A DNA stretch of 64,000 nt. It comes from Chryseobacterium sp. 3008163 (GTDB lineage: Bacteria > Bacteroidota > Bacteroidia > Flavobacteriales > Weeksellaceae). Positions 63,235-64,000 of the stretch are shown here, in pieces; position 1 is the first letter of the stretch; every line of letters begins with the position of its first letter. The notes below the pieces were generated by a model, which made no database searches, had not been told where the DNA came from, and worked only from the letters and a program-made list of their open reading frames with translations. A program made the translations under genes and the position numbers. The stretch spans positions 1,612,001 to 1,676,000 of the forward strand of contig NZ_CP033070.1 in the NCBI RefSeq assembly GCF_003669035.1, read 5' to 3'.

Positions 63235-64000
63235 ATGAATCTTCACGAGTATCAATCAAAAGAGATTTTATCAAAGTACGGAGTAGCAATACAACGTGGT
63301 TACGTTGCAAACAACGTAGACGAAGCTGTAGCTGCTGCTGAAAAATTGACTGCTGAAACCGGAGCTCAGGCTTGGGTTGTAAAAGCACAAATTCACGCAG
63401 GTGGTCGTGGTAAAGGTGGCGGTGTAAAGTTTTCTCCGAACATGGATAAATTGAAAGAAAACGCTCAAAACATCATCGGAATGCAATTGATTACGCCTCA
63501 GACTTCTGCTGAAGGTAAATTGGTGAATTCTGTATTGGTTGCAGAGGATGTATATTATCCGGGAGAATCTGAAACTAAAGAATTTTATGTTTCTATTCTT
63601 TTAGACAGAGCTGAAGGTAAAAATACAATCGTATATTCTACTGAAGGTGGTATGGACATTGAGCACGTTGCTGAAGTAACACCTCACTTGATCCACAACG
63701 AATTGATCGATCCTACTTTGGGTCTTCAAGGTTTCCAGGCTAGAAAAATTGCTTTCAACCTAGGTCTTGAAGGAAATGCGTTCAAAGAATTCACAAAATT
63801 CATCACTTCTTTATACAATGCGTATGTAGGAATTGATGCTTCTTTATTCGAAATCAACCCGGTTTTGAAAACTTCTGATAACAAAATTATCGCTGTAGAT
63901 GCTAAAGTAACTTTGGATGGTAACTCATTGTTCCGTCACAAAGATCTTGAAGCTCTTAGAGATACAAGAGAAGAAGATCCTTTAGATGTTGAAGCTGGTG
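63235..64000 (+). CDS. sucC: Succinyl-CoA synthetase beta subunit (partial, runs off the window)
   Basis: The ATG at 63235 opens MNLHEYQSKEILSKYGVAIQ, the canonical start of ADP/GDP-forming succinyl-CoA ligase beta. The ATP-grasp motif WVVKAQIHAGGRGKGGGVKF and LIEINP-type FEINPVLKTSD follow. 255 codons are visible, about two thirds of the normal length. The enzyme forms ATP or GTP from succinyl-CoA in the TCA cycle. The alpha subunit gene would lie further on or elsewhere. Confidence 0.97.
   Translation, partial: MNLHEYQSKEILSKYGVAIQRGYVANNVDEAVAAAEKLTAETGAQAWVVKAQIHAGGRGKGGGVKFSPNMDKLKENAQNIIGMQLITPQTSAEGKLVNSVLVAEDVYYPGESETKEFYVSILLDRAEGKNTIVYSTEGGMDIEHVAEVTPHLIHNELIDPTLGLQGFQARKIAFNLGLEGNAFKEFTKFITSLYNAYVGIDASLFEINPVLKTSDNKIIAVDAKVTLDGNSLFRHKDLEALRDTREEDPLDVEAG

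Noticed and set aside
63271..63486. Minus-strand open frames at the right edge
   Set aside because: They are shadows of sucC, which runs to the end of the window in the plus direction.

Overview
The window looks like chromosomal DNA of a low-GC member of the Bacteroidota, most likely family Weeksellaceae (Chryseobacterium or a close relative). The evidence is Bacteroidota-type promoters (TTG/TTTG, about 19 nt, then TAnnTTTG) in front of many genes, type IX secretion sorting domains on two exported proteins, a class II HMG-CoA reductase (mevalonate pathway), a TonB-dependent receptor, a type II NADH dehydrogenase, and A/T-rich spacers. It is mostly a core region with no phage, plasmid, insertion sequence, CRISPR array or rRNA that I can see.

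Layout. 1-1 kb: the end of an AraC regulator and a thioredoxin-like protein. 1.1-8.1 kb: a TetR-controlled RND efflux operon (adaptor, pump, outer-membrane factor) with four copies of a likely TetR operator. 8.5-13.5 kb: miaA, yicC, gmk, nadA and folB, with a small accessory islet behind nadA that carries a second, diverged copy of the nadA 3' end. 13.5-20.7 kb: DUF4403 and RDD proteins, tRNA-Cys, a broken glycine-zipper lipoprotein, a GT-C-like membrane protein, aroC, two thioredoxin-fold proteins and a YkvA protein. 20.9-30.4 kb: a fused UMP synthase of eukaryotic type, an M1-like outer-membrane protein, two T9SS cargo proteins and a giant outer-membrane barrel. 30.5-33.4 kb: a TPP riboswitch followed by four tightly packed genes (methyltransferase, PurM/HypE-like, ThiE-like, Trm112-like), the best candidate here for an undescribed system. 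33.4-43.8 kb: dus, deoC, Lrp, a nuclease, trmD, NADH dehydrogenase, GH25 lysozyme, an alpha/beta hydrolase, a GNAT-like protein and DUF1761. 43.9-55.4 kb: an ABC-F protein, an oxidoreductase, a siderophore receptor with a PepSY protein, peroxiredoxin, an MscS channel, and gapA-pfkA. 55.6-64 kb: a radical-SAM DNA-repair pair, HMG-CoA reductase with three small membrane or exported proteins, a ClC channel, and the start of sucC.

A striking property of the sequence is that at least nine genes, including gapA and dus, are interrupted by the apparent loss of exactly one base. Seven of these losses lie in short A runs of the coding strand and one in a T run. This points to homopolymer under-calling in the assembly rather than to real gene decay, so these loci are annotated here as single genes.

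Repeats are modest. A palindromic element of about 120 bp occurs twice in opposite orientation (8.3 kb and 62.9 kb). There are several other long intergenic inverted repeats and twin terminator hairpins around a lysine/alanine repeat protein. All family assignments rest on motifs read by eye; no database search was possible.
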